DNA from: Tetraselmis striata
Taxonomy: Eukaryota; Chlorophyta; Chlorodendrophyceae; Chlorodendrales; Chlorodendraceae
NCBI GenBank assembly: GCA_006384855.1
Contig: VCJN01001508.1
Location: forward strand, 186,001 to 250,000
Reading direction: 5' to 3'
Length of the DNA: 64,000 nucleotides
In this document: positions 33,864 through 44,032 of the stretch, piece after piece
Numbering within the stretch: position 1 is the first letter of the stretch
Layout: each line of letters opens with the position of its first letter
Translations under genes and position numbers: made by a program
The notes under the pieces: model-generated
Seen by the model: only the letters and a program-made list of their open reading frames with translations
Told to the model about the DNA's origin: nothing
The model's database searches: none

Positions 33864-34105
33864 ATCATTATTAGGTACCTAGAGGCATGCATTAATTAGT
33901 TACTTGCATTTACTTCCATCCTTTATATCGTATTATTACTACTTAATACGTTTCTATTTCGGACGATGTTATTTATAAGTTATTATTTGCTATTTACTAA
34001 TTATTGTTTACATATCTACTCGTCGTAAGGATTGCTGCATGTACTCGCTCGTATTTATTACACCCCCCCCCCCCCCCCCCCCGCGCCCCTCCGCAAGGCG
34101 GGATC
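33864..34105. other. AT-rich spacer with poly(C)
   Basis: About 190 bases of AT-rich sequence (TTATTATTTGCTATTTACTAA and similar) end in a 20-base C run at 34,063-34,082. No gene is seen. Confidence 0.5.
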
Positions 34106-34221
34106 TCATTACAGTGGCACTGTCTCTATAATGAATATTCGGGGCCCCTCCCCATGTTCACTATAGGGGTGGGTTCATGATAGGGGCCGGGATTCATTAT
34201 GGAGGCACCGTCACTGTAAGT
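34106..34221. mobile_element. 116-bp foldback element (MITE-like)
   Basis: The left arm, TCATTACAGTGGCACTGTCT then CTATAATGAAT, is near-complementary to the right arm, ATTCATTATGGAGGCACC then GTCACTGTAAGTGA. The inner part (GGGGCCCCTCCCC / TAGGGGTGGG) can pair as well. GATC stands on both sides (34,102-34,105 and 34,222-34,225) and could be a target-site duplication. It has no coding capacity. Confidence 0.7.
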
Positions 34222-35559
34222 GATCCTGGGGTCATGTGACCCCAAAAGAGAACAATGAACGACAGAGAACTTTTGGCATAAGTTGTTTGCCGGTTACAGA
34301 AATCGACGCACGGCAACGGGGTGCGGGATTTCGACGGCGGGAATTCGGGGTGCGGGTCGACCCGGTCTTTCAGTTGACATGTCCCAATATCAACGAAGAA
34401 TAAACGGGAATATAGAGAACAACACATGTTCTCACTCGACTACATCAGTGCCAAACATATATAAGACATGACCATCCCGGCGTGAATAGCGAGCTTTGTC
34501 TGCTACAAAGGGACATTTATGTCCCCCTTTTGGATGAGCATGTCGGAGTCTCCACAGGTGAGGATATCGAAGCGGCGCTTTGTAGCCCATGCCCGCGTTG
34601 TTTCCTGCTCGATAATCCAACAAGAAGAGCACTTTGCACCTCAATAAATGGTAGAGGCGCGTCGCCAGCTTATTTCGGCTCGGCGCGGCAGTATTGGCGG
34701 CGGCAGCAAGTGCCCCATTTGCATGCGGTACTGTATAATCGGCGTCGGCAGCCGAGCTACAAGCACAAACAACGAGGCAAAAGAGTTGACTGTCGGGAAC
34801 TGTACTATGTAGAGGATGAGCGGGAACTTCGTCGGGCGGTGCGCGATCGGGTCGGCTAAACGCCATATTATAAAGTGTAAACACGCGAACCCTATCCGCG
34901 AGGCATGTGGCCCATGTCGGGGGCAACCTGCGAACAAGGCATGTCGGCGGGCCTCACCTCTCTCGTCGTTCGGTCGAAGGTACGGAGCGTTTGCATGGCT
35001 TCATAGTACTCTGCCTCTGTCAGCAACGTCTGGTTGTCTCGACGTTGCGCCATATACTCACGAAGTCTCTGGTTGAAGGCCTCGCAATGCGCGTGCACCA
35101 CGGATGGTGCATCAACCTCCAGTCGATCTTATTCGGACGGCCCATTCTCCGGTGCGGCAGCGCCTGCGGTAGCATCATTATTTCATGAGGCCATAGTACC
35201 GATCATAGCCGGCCAGAGGCCGTCCCGGAAAGGGGGGTTGCGCAGCTTCGATGGGGTGCTTTACTGTGGGCAGGAGTGAGCACGGCCGCATGGGGGTTTT
35301 ATAAGTGAATGTACATGGCGCCCGATCGCAGCCCCCGCGCCGGCACGGAACTCGTCCGCAGAGTGGCGGGCGCCGCAGCGCCAACCAGCACCTGCCCGTA
35401 CAAAGGCCGAGTCGTAACCGCGATCCGGCGCCTGCCCGAACAACGGCTTACCCGCCACCGTGCGTCGTGGCCATGTGCAGACGGGCTTGCCCAGCGCGGC
35501 ACATTTGAACATGGGACGCGACAAACGTTCCCTGGTAACATGGGCCGACCCGTGTGGAT
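34222..35559. other. Spacer without recognised genes
   Basis: Several short frames occur on both strands but none has a recognisable domain, codon signal or paired splice sites that I can support. Confidence 0.45.
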
Positions 35560-35716
35560 ATGGGCCAACATACGGCCATGTCCACACGGACATGCTGACC
35601 CGGGTTGCTCAATTTGTAGATAGTACAAACCATGTGGACATGGGTCAACGGATGCTCCATGTCCACATGAACCGCGCCGTGTACACATGGACTGCATGTC
35701 CACATGGATCTTAACA
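35560..35716 (+). repeat. Dispersed repeat C (CATG-palindrome rich), copy 1
   Basis: This stretch is dense in CATG-centred palindromic words (CCATGTCCACACGGACATG, CCATGTGGACATGGGTCAA, GCTCCATGTCCACATG, TGTACACATGG) and ends CATGTCCACATGGATCTTAA. The same series occurs at 37,230-37,378. Confidence 0.8.
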
Positions 35717-35984
35717 TATACACGAAGCCTTTTTCGAATAACTTCAATAGGGCTATTCGCGTGCTCCGGGAGCCTGGATACCGGCGTTCTAACCATTATG
35801 ATATGCAATAGGCATTTCATCAATTGTTTGTATTTCTCCAGCAGCACACAACAAGATAGGTGCCAGTGGCTGCACCAGTCTGCAGACTTCGAAGGCGATC
35901 GGGAAATCTCCATGAAAGACACTATATGGGGGAAGTAGCATAGAGTGATTCCAGGCTGCTAGGACAATTGAAGTCCTCGGGAAG

Positions 35985-36120
35985 CGTAGTGCACAGCTGA
36001 AAGCTCGGTTTTGCTCGGGGTTTACACGCGCGTGATGCCACAAATATACAGTTGCTGCAGTGATGAGCAAGTGCTGGCTATAATACTTGCCCAACAACCG
36101 TTGCCAGCCCATAAAATTTA
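35985..36120 (+). repeat. Relative of the 39,808-40,013 TIR element, internal part
   Basis: GCGTAGTGCACAGCTGAAAG, CTCGGTTTTGCTCGGGGTTT and CGCG match the internal sequence of the small element at 39,808-40,013 (GCGTAGCGCACAGCTCAAAG ...). Clear terminal repeats are not visible here, so this copy is diverged or truncated. Confidence 0.6.
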
Positions 36121-37229
36121 TGGGCCGTGAGATACAAGTTTCCTAGCTTGGAATTACTCTATAAATCGCCCATGACTACGGCAACTACATGCTAGTGCCT
36201 CGCCCGGATATGTTGTATGGGATATATACAACACGGGTCGCGTCGGCATCATTAACGGATTTTAATTACATACTACTAATACTACTCGAGCCGCGCTCCT
36301 ACTAGGAGCGTTGCCCTGTAAGATGTTGTAGTTCTCCGAACCAGCATTACACCACCGGTTCCGGCCAGGGCACTGCGGAGGAGCAACCATCTGCCGGCAG
36401 CCGACCGGGTAAGGAAGGTCTTGAGGTTTCGAATTTGGGAACGGGAGGGTTGACCGGCTGCGGCCTAGTAGGTGCGGCAGTGGACCCCGTACGCCGCGAG
36501 CTCATGGGCGGTCATGTACACCACGTGGCGGTGGCGGCTCCATCACGCGACGCTATTGCGCCTCTTGCTCGGGGTGCACAGAGGTATGTCGCACTCCGGG
36601 CACTTGTAGGAGATCCAGCCCAGCTTTTCGTTGTCAACACGGCACATACATAGTGCAACGGGCGGACTTATTGGCATTGTCGTTGCCGGGGTGTTTGCCG
36701 ACGAGTAGCCGAGCACTTCAATCACAGGGATCGAGTCGCAGTCGGACGGAACAGTAGCGGCGGCGAAACGCGACGGAGGCACGGCGATAGGACCAGCGTT
36801 GATCAGCACAGGGACACCATGGACAGCCGCCGGCGCCGCGACCATGGCACTGCAGGACATGTCTTGGAACGTGAGGTCATGGGCATGGCGTAGCTTGCCT
36901 CGAGTCTGGGACGGAGCTCGTCGGCAGGACTGACTGACCTGCGGGGTGCAGGTCAGTCAGCCATTGTTGTAATATTTCCAAAAACAACGAATTCCGATTC
37001 AGCATCTAGACGCAATCGCAGGGCCGCGCCGCCCACATGCGTCGACATAATCATCAAATGCCGATGACATATCATCCAGGCAAGTTTTAGACGAGTGTTG
37101 AGTGGTATGGGAGTTACTGATTCATGAGGCAGGGTGCGGGCGCCGGTGGATTGCAGCTTTAGCACGCTGGAGGTCTCGGTGGACTCGGTGCCGTCGTTCC
37201 ACATAATGTGGCATGTGTTGTTCACGACA
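36121..37229. other. Spacer with one strong hairpin and a possible zinc-ribbon remnant
   Basis: No intact gene is recognised. On the minus strand near 36,600-36,650 a short peptide (KLGWISYKCPECDIPLCTP) resembles the CxxC tail of piggyBac-type transposases, but nothing else of a transposase is visible. The hairpin at 36,930-36,960 is listed separately. Confidence 0.35.
36930..36960. other. Perfect 13-bp inverted repeat
   Basis: CTGACTGACCTGC (36,930-36,942), five bases, then GCAGGTCAGTCAG (36,948-36,960). The stem is perfect and no T run follows it. Its role is unknown. Confidence 0.85.
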
Positions 37230-37378
37230 AATTGGGTTGTTCACATGGACCGTTTCCGGTTAACTCCATGTGTACATGGTACGGGCCATGTGGACTTGGG
37301 TCAATGGAGGCTCCATGTTCACAAGGACCTCTCCATGTACACATGGCCCGCATGTCCCCATGGATCTTAACAGTAGCG
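37230..37378 (+). repeat. Dispersed repeat C, copy 2
   Basis: CCATGTGTACATGG, GGGCCATGTGGACTTGGGTC, CTCCATGTTCACAAGGAC, CCATGTACACATGG and CATGTCCCCATGGATCTTAA follow the same order as 35,560-35,716. Both end with GGATCTTAACA. Confidence 0.8.
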
Positions 37379-38244
37379 ACTAGCCGTCTGAACACCGCGG
37401 CGCCGAGCAGATAATTCCGCCCATTGCATCGCACGTACCGTACCGGTGCCGTATATGTCTGTAGTGTAAGATTATCCGTGATTACAATGACGAAATGATT
37501 CCACGCGAATTTCCACGCTCACGAATTGCGAGCTTCGTCGATGACATTATGATCACGAACAACTAGCGACTAGTCGCTATATATCCCCAGTGCGTACATC
37601 ACGACCCTCTGCGCTCATTATCACGGCCGGCGATGGCGACGAGCGCTCCATTCCGCACGACGAGCGCGGCAACGCGGCAACAAAAAAAACTACTCAAAGC
37701 ACAGCACAGCCCAAACCGGCACGAGGCCGCAGCACTCCTCTACTGCGGAGCAGCGGAACAACGGGTCGAGTAATGGCGCCAGCAGCCGCACGCCGCCCCG
37801 GCGCGACGCCCGCGGCACTCCTCGCGCTGGCGACGGCGGCCGCCGGCGGTGCCCTCGCGGTGCGCTCCCCTCGCACGCTCAGGCCCTCGCGATACACACG
37901 AGCGTGATGCGCACTGTTCAGCGTATGGGCAGATGCAGCTGGCCGCGTAACATGCATAGGAAAAGATGTGTGTGTGTGTGTGTGTGTGTGCGGGGGGGGG
38001 GGCACCATGCCGCTGGGGGATCCTTTGGCTCCATATGGATCGCCGAGATATAAGAGGATCATCTGTCGTGAACGACGTAGCCGGATGCGCAAGGAATCAG
38101 CTCACCGCACACATAGGAGACCTATGTCAAATGGCATGAAGTGTTTTCTTTCCGTCCCTCTCTTCCCACTCTCTCATCGCCCCCTTCTCATATGACACGA
38201 TTCAATCCCACAACCCCCTTCCCCTGGAATACAACTCATGACAA
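37379..38244. other. Upstream region of the three-exon membrane gene
   Basis: It contains a (TG)12 microsatellite at 37,967-37,990 followed by a 10-base G run. A possible upstream exon, 37,773-37,859 (MAPAAARRPGATPAALLALA ...), would join in phase 0 to an acceptor at about 38,304 and supply a hydrophobic leader. This is speculative. Confidence 0.35.
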
Positions 38245-40921
38245 GTGTCCGTCCCCTTTCCCTTTGCCACCCCTCCCACCCTGCGCTCGCTATCGGGCCT
38301 CAAACAGCTAGCGAAGCGGCGGCAGGCATCGCAGCAAAGGCAGACAATCGCTCAGCCGCAGGCACCCACTCAGGCTCTGGCTCAGGCGCCGTCGGTGGAG
38401 CCCACAGTGCCAGCGGGCGCTCATGAGCCGGTCACGAGCGGCGGCGGCCGGGCAGGCATCTCCACGGTGAAGGCGCTCGCCAGGCGGCAGTCCTACATCT
38501 GGCTCACCTGGCTGAACGATGTCATCTTCACCCTGGCCGCCCTCGCGCTGGTGTACCTCACTGCCAGCACCGCCACCCTGGTCACGGTCTCCGCCATCGG
38601 GTTGGCCAGGCTGGTGCTGCTGGCGCGCGAGCGTGGCCGCGCCGCCACAGCGGCTGCGGCGGCGGCGGTGGCCACGGCGGAGGCTGCGTCAGCGGTAGTG
38701 GAGGGGCCCGAGCCGGCGCATCCCGCCGAGGAGGCGGAGGACGCAAGCCCGCCGGGGCTGGGCAGCCTGCACGTCAGCGCGCGCACGCTCAACGGGGTGT
38801 GGCGCAAGGACCGCGCGGCGTCGGAGCCGATGGACGCCGCGATGGACCTGGTGGCGCTCAACCCTATTGTGCGGCGCGCCGTGAGGCTGGTCAACGGCCT
38901 GGAGCTGGAGATCAGCGACACGGAGTTCCGGATGGCGGTGCTGTGCGCCATCCCCTGGTTCAAGGTGCGCGCCATCCCCAAACGCGGCCAGCCATTGGCG
39001 CCCACAACGGGTCGATGCAGCCCCCCCGCCGGGGATTGGGGCGGGATAGGGCGGGCTGCTTGTGCCTGTGGCAATGGCGGATGTCAAGCCAGAGGTGCGG
39101 CGCACTGGGCGGAGACACGGCCATCGGTGTCGGGACTCTCCGGCACATGTCATGCGCTCATGGGGCGCCAAGGATGGGGTCCCATGTGACCAGTGCGGTG
39201 CGTTCGGCGTCCGTGGATGGCGGTGATGCCGAGGTCCACTCGCAGCCAACCGCTCTCCGCGTCGTTGCCAAGGAGGGGGGGCATCACTGCATACCATGCT
39301 AAGGCCGCATGCCGGAGTGCGCAGTCCACATGTGGACAGTCTTCCATCACCATGGAAGGGTCCTAGTACCCATGCTGATGTTCGCCAATTTTGGCCGGGT
39401 TTAGCGTGCGGCCTCCTGTGCCTCGGTGTGTCCTCTTGGCGTATTAGGCACCCTCAGCAGGTTTGATTAGCTGGGAGGGAAGAGGGGATCGCGGCGTGGG
39501 GGCTTTGCAGGGCCTGCGGTTGCCATGGTTCGCGTTGGAATGGGGCGTAGTCGGTGGCCTTGTGGGCAGGAGGGCGGGGCTGGTGGCCTGGAGGGAGGCC
39601 GCGTCTGACGGGGGCGTGTGGCGCTCTCTGGTGTGGCGCTCAGATCCGGGAGGACTACCCTCTGGGCGGGGAGCCCGCGAGGCACAAGCGCCGCGACCTG
39701 CGCCGCGGTGCGTCCCCGCCCGCCCCCGCCCGGGCCTCAATCGCAGTCTCGGCTCGCTTGTAGCAGAACAGAGCTCGGGCGCGCATACACCATTTGCATA
39801 GGGTTAATCCAGGATAGGAAAGTTCACGCCCTTGTAAAGCGTAGCGCACAGCTCAAAGCTCAGTTTTTCTCAGGGTTTGCGCGTGTGAGGTGACACAAAA
39901 CTTGGGGTTGATGCGGTGGAATGCTGGCATAAAAATATTCACCGGGTCAGTCAGGCTGCGGGTCATAATTTTGACTCGTAGGGCAAAATGCATTCGCGTT
40001 TTCCTATCCTGGGTAAGCTCTCTATTGAGGGGGGAAGAGAGGGAAAGGGAGACCTCCGGTGTAGGGAGCCGCGGGGGCACACATAGAGCATAATGTAGCT
40101 GAGGGGCATCCCCCCGCCGCGACTGGGAGTGTGGCTCCACCTATATACACATGTACATTCCGACGCATCCATGAGAACCCTAATTACAAGCCTAACATTG
40201 GGCTCGCATGCAACCATTCAACAACCATTCGACAACATTCGCTGTAGCTTTGTCTATGTTTGATCTCTGGCTGGCAGGCAGGGCAGGTTATTATTCGCAG
40301 TGTTCATACAACCACGCCGGCACTCGTATACGTATGTGTGTACTGCCATGTAGATGTATGGATACAATACGGCCGTTTGTACGCATACACATACATCTGC
40401 GTTTTACATACTGATCGCTGTTGCTTTCAGTGGCTGTTGCTGCAAGATGCAAAACAAACAGCGTCTCACCGCGGTTGCTCCTGGTTCAGCACTGAGAATC
40501 CAGGCTGACCGCCCCGCCACAAATGATGGCGGTCCACAAATGACGTGTTTGCTCTATGCCGATGAACCGTATGTCACGTCTTGTCCGAACATATGACATG
40601 CGGGTCTTCGGTCGCCGGCGCCGTTGTTCGCTGTCCTCTCCAGCCGTTGCCTGGCCGGCTGTCTCACACCCGTTGGCGTCCGCCCCCCCCCCCCCCCCCC
40701 CCCTTTGGCGCCTCTCTGTGGCGCTTGCAGGGCAGAGCGTGGGATCGGTCAAGCTGCAAGATGGCAAGCTGCTGCTGTCGATGTCTTGGGGCGACCCGCA
40801 CGGCGGCTCCGGCGTGGACACTTACAGCCTGGTGGGCCCCGACACGCTGCACGTCCACTGCACCTACGAGGTGTCCGGCGAGACCGCCGCGTACACGCAC
40901 GTCTACCAGCGACGCCAGTAG
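38245..40921 (+). CDS. Predicted two-helix membrane protein with conserved-looking C-terminal domain, unknown function
   Basis: The exons are 38,245-38,964, 39,644-39,707 and 40,731-40,921, phases 0 and 1 matching at both junctions, giving about 324 residues. The N-terminal 80 residues are Gln/Ala/Pro-rich and basic. Residues about 90-127 form two hydrophobic segments (NDVIFTLAALALVYLTAST, then TLVTVSAIGLARLVLL), followed by an Ala/Glu linker. Residues 170-240 are helical. The last 85 residues, split over exons 2 and 3, look like a compact beta domain: YPLGGEPARHKRRDLRRG, LLLSMSWGDPHGGSGVDTYS, LHVHCTYEV and YTHVYQRR. I do not recognise the family. TGTAA lies about 90 bases after the stop. The start is uncertain; a leader exon at 37,773-37,859 is possible. 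Intron 2 holds a small TIR element and a C21 run 27 bases before its acceptor. Confidence 0.7.
39808..40013. mobile_element. 206-bp TIR element with TAA target duplication (Harbinger-like MITE)
   Basis: The ends are TCCAGGATAGGAAA and TTTCCTATCCTGGG, inverted copies of each other. TAA flanks both sides (39,805-39,807 and 40,014-40,016), the 3-bp target duplication typical of PIF/Harbinger elements. The interior is non-coding. It is inserted in intron 2 of the membrane-protein gene. A diverged relative lies at 35,985-36,120. Confidence 0.75.
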
Positions 40922-42679
40922 CCCTGTACACACCCATCTGCGGCGCGGCGTGGACGCCAGCCGAGCCGCGTGCACAATCAAACGTGATCACCGCGTGAGC
41001 ACACAGCATTAGCCTTGTAACCATATGCCTCTATGTACATGACTTGCCTGTAGGCTGCCGTCCGCGTGTGTGAAACAAATGGAGGGTGCGCGGAAAGATA
41101 AGATATATCAGTAATACTACGATACGATAAATACTGTACAGCCACAAACGGTCTGTGGATAATAAACGTTTTTGACCCCCCCCCCCCCCCCCCCCCCCCC
41201 AAGAGGGAAAGACTAGTAAAACTGAAAAATCTTGAATTATAATACAGCACGAATATTCCCACGCAAAGGTGCAAAACAATTTGTTGTTCTGTGGCCGTAG
41301 GCCATGTGGTTGCTATACGCTGTATATATCGTCGCTGTTACACTTAACACTGCTACAAGTGCAAAAAGTGGCGCAGGTGCCGTTACAACTTCTCTACCAA
41401 AACCGTAACCATAATAAATTATAACAACCAACGGCAATAAATCCCGAGCTTAATGGAGCTGGACCAGTAACACTACCATTATTCAGCCAAGCCCATCCAG
41501 GCAAGAAAAATCATGCATCATGCTACAAGAGCAGCCAGAAAGCCGCGGCCTGAGCACCATGGAGAATGAGGCTTCATTGCTACGTCATCTATGTTAATCT
41601 ATGGCTAGTTTGGATGAATTATACAGCGGGCCTTTGGCCCGATCGGCGACTGCTAATGGTAATACATACCGCTGTGTCACAGTTGTGTTTTTGCTGAGCA
41701 GAATTGATTTTTGATGTGTGCTTTGGCCATTTTCGATTTTTTTTTCGATGTATGCGGCCGCGGCTTGTCCTGTTGAGACTCACCGACGACGACGCCGCGG
41801 GGCCGTAGCAAGCACGGCAGCAGGACGCGTGCCCGGGTGCTGTGCGCGCAGACGTTAATATTACTGCGGTGTACAAGTACGGTATGATTACGCGCGCTAC
41901 CAGTAGTTACGTTCGCGTGCTTTTTACCTTCACTATACGAGGTACTGCGTACGTATGGTGCAATGAATCGTACACTTGTTACGCCGCGTACACACGTACG
42001 CAGACGGGGCGGCGCGGGCTGACCCGGCGGCAGTGGCTGTGTGCTGGGTTTGGTCTCGTTGGCGCTCCGGATGTCGGGGAGCCCACTTTCTGCACCACGC
42101 GCGACCGCGCTACGATAGGTGCCTGTCGGGAGCCAAGCACCGAAACCCAATACCTGCGGTGTCGACGGCGAGTCATCCGGTTGAAACCCTCACACCCGTG
42201 CGGATACATACCTCTTCTGGTCTGCAGCCGCTCACTTATTGGCGGCCGGGTCTCAACGTGTGCCACGCGGGGCGGACCTGCTCAAGTTCCACATACACAC
42301 AGCTTCTGCAGGTCGCCCCGCTGCCCTGTCCCGCGTATTCGACGCCCCTCGGCAGCTGTCGTTGGCCGGCAAGCCGGCCTTTGTCTCCGCACGTCGCAAT
42401 GAACCCCTTCCCCCCTTACGTCCACGCGAGCCAAGGATGGCACTGCTCGCTATTTTTTCCGGCGCGGTGCAAAGTGGTCCATGTTTTTATGTTCTAGAAG
42501 ATAACATCCGACCCGACTGATTCCAGTGTTACCGCCCACGGGGCGCCGGCTTGCCAAGGTGCCCCATGGCGTTCAAGGCTGACCGGGGCATAACGACGTG
42601 TCGAGTTTGTCGACGTCCCGCGAATGACGTTGCGTGGTAATGCAGCAGGGGCGACGCGGCGAAGCTGCTAGCCATATAG
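40922..42679. other. Intergenic region
   Basis: No recognised gene. C25 lies at 41,176-41,200. Medium-length frames overlapping on both strands near 41,680-42,500 have no domain or splice support. Confidence 0.45.
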
Positions 42680-44032
42680 ATGATTCGGTCGAGGGTCGGC
42701 GTGGCGCTCGGCGTGGCAGTGCTACTTGGGGCGGCGCTCGGCGGCAGCGCACAGGTTTCAGTATGCCAGCGCAGGTGAGGCACTGCTTGCTCCCTCATAG
42801 AGGACTGCATGCCATCCCCAGAAACTTCGCTTTTCACCGTCGCGCGGCGGGTGACTCTGCTGCACTTCGTGCAGCGTGTTCGTGTGGGAGGCGCTGCCAG
42901 AGACAGCCACAGCGCTTCAAAAGATCAATCTTAACCAGGAGATGGAGTCGTTCTGTGAACAGTTTGAGCCGGGGCAGGAGTTTGCTGGCAGAGGCCTGAT
43001 GTGTCGCACGCTCTTCCAGGCCAGCTCGGCTTTTCCCGCTGTCACAGCATGGGTAAGCATCCCCGTTGTCCCCTGCCAGGAGCATTTCGCTGCTGGGCAT
43101 GTGACGGGGCAGAGTTTAGCGGCAAGGTAGCGAAGTGCTGAGGAAGCGCCTGCACGCGCAGGTTACGGGTTGCTGCAACGGCACAGTGTCGACGAACATT
43201 CAGGCCAAGTTCCCTGTGATTCGCAGCTGCAGAGACATCCAACCTGGAAACCCAGCACCGTCGCTGGATGTGAAAATAATCGCAGGTGAAACTGACGGAC
43301 TGACAGACGTAAATGGAACCGCCCTTGATAGAACCGCCAACGGCACATGGTACAAGGTGCGTCGCCGGCAGATATGATTGCAGAGCCCAGCATAAGCGCG
43401 CGCACGGGCATCATGAAGGAGGATGGGGAAGGGGGACCCGTTGTGACGATGGCACTGAGTCCAGCCTATCCTCACTGGCTTTGCGCAGGGCTTCGAGGCT
43501 ACTGCTGCGGACGCCTTCAAGGACTGGCGCATCTACTTATCTTTCTTCTTGATCCTGCTGTTCATGCTCATCTGCTGCTCGGGGTGCCTGGTCTGGATAT
43601 GCAAGAAGCACAAGAAGGAGCAGCGCGACGCCAAGTACCAGGAGGAGCGCACAGCGCGGCTCGTAGCCACCTCGCGCCCGCAGCTGTCCATGGGATACAA
43701 GGACCCATTGATCCAGACGCCAGAGCCCAGCGAGGCTCCAGTAGAGAGGAAAGGGGCGCCTGAGATGGATACGCCCGACACCCCATTGGTACACTCGTGC
43801 TGCCATCCCGCAGCCACCACATGTATCCCATCTCCCACTATAATCCCGGCACTATCGCCGCTCCTCAGCTATTTGCAATACGTTAACTTTATTTACCGCG
43901 CGGCAGGTCAACAGCAAGCTAAAGAAGGAGCTCGAGTTCTCAAGCTCCGATGACGACAATGAGGCAGACAACATGTATGGCAAGAGGAACACGGACCTCA
44001 CGGAGGCGGATGACAGCCAGAACAAAGTATAA
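42680..44032 (+). CDS. Single-pass membrane protein, first of a paralogous pair, unknown family
   Basis: There are five exons: 42,680-42,774, 42,875-43,052, 43,162-43,356, 43,489-43,788 and 43,907-44,032. Phases are 2,0,0,0 and all match; the product is about 297 residues. Residues 1-25 form a signal peptide (VGVALGVAVLLGAALGGSAQ). The extracellular part has paired cysteines and the pattern C-Q-R-x-FVWEALP ... MESFCEQFEPG ... MCRTLF ... GCCNGTVS ... FPVIRSCRD, with several N-glycosylation sites (NGT). A membrane helix lies at about 171-193 (IYLSFFLILLFMLICCSGCL), followed by a very basic KKHKKEQRDAK and an acidic Ser/Asp-rich tail (LEFSSSDDDNEADNMY). The gene at 47,280-50,108 has the same exon layout and residues. 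The topology suggests a surface protein with a signalling or adaptor-binding tail; the function is unknown. No enzyme motif is seen. Confidence 0.82.

Noticed and set aside
36600-36860. KCPECDIPLC on the minus strand as a piggyBac-type transposase tail
   Set aside because: Only one CxxC-type pair is visible, with no DDD catalytic core, TIRs or TTAA sites around it.
41677-42497. Overlapping frames on both strands upstream of the first membrane gene
   Set aside because: Mutually overlapping, no motif, and composition typical of random GC-rich sequence.
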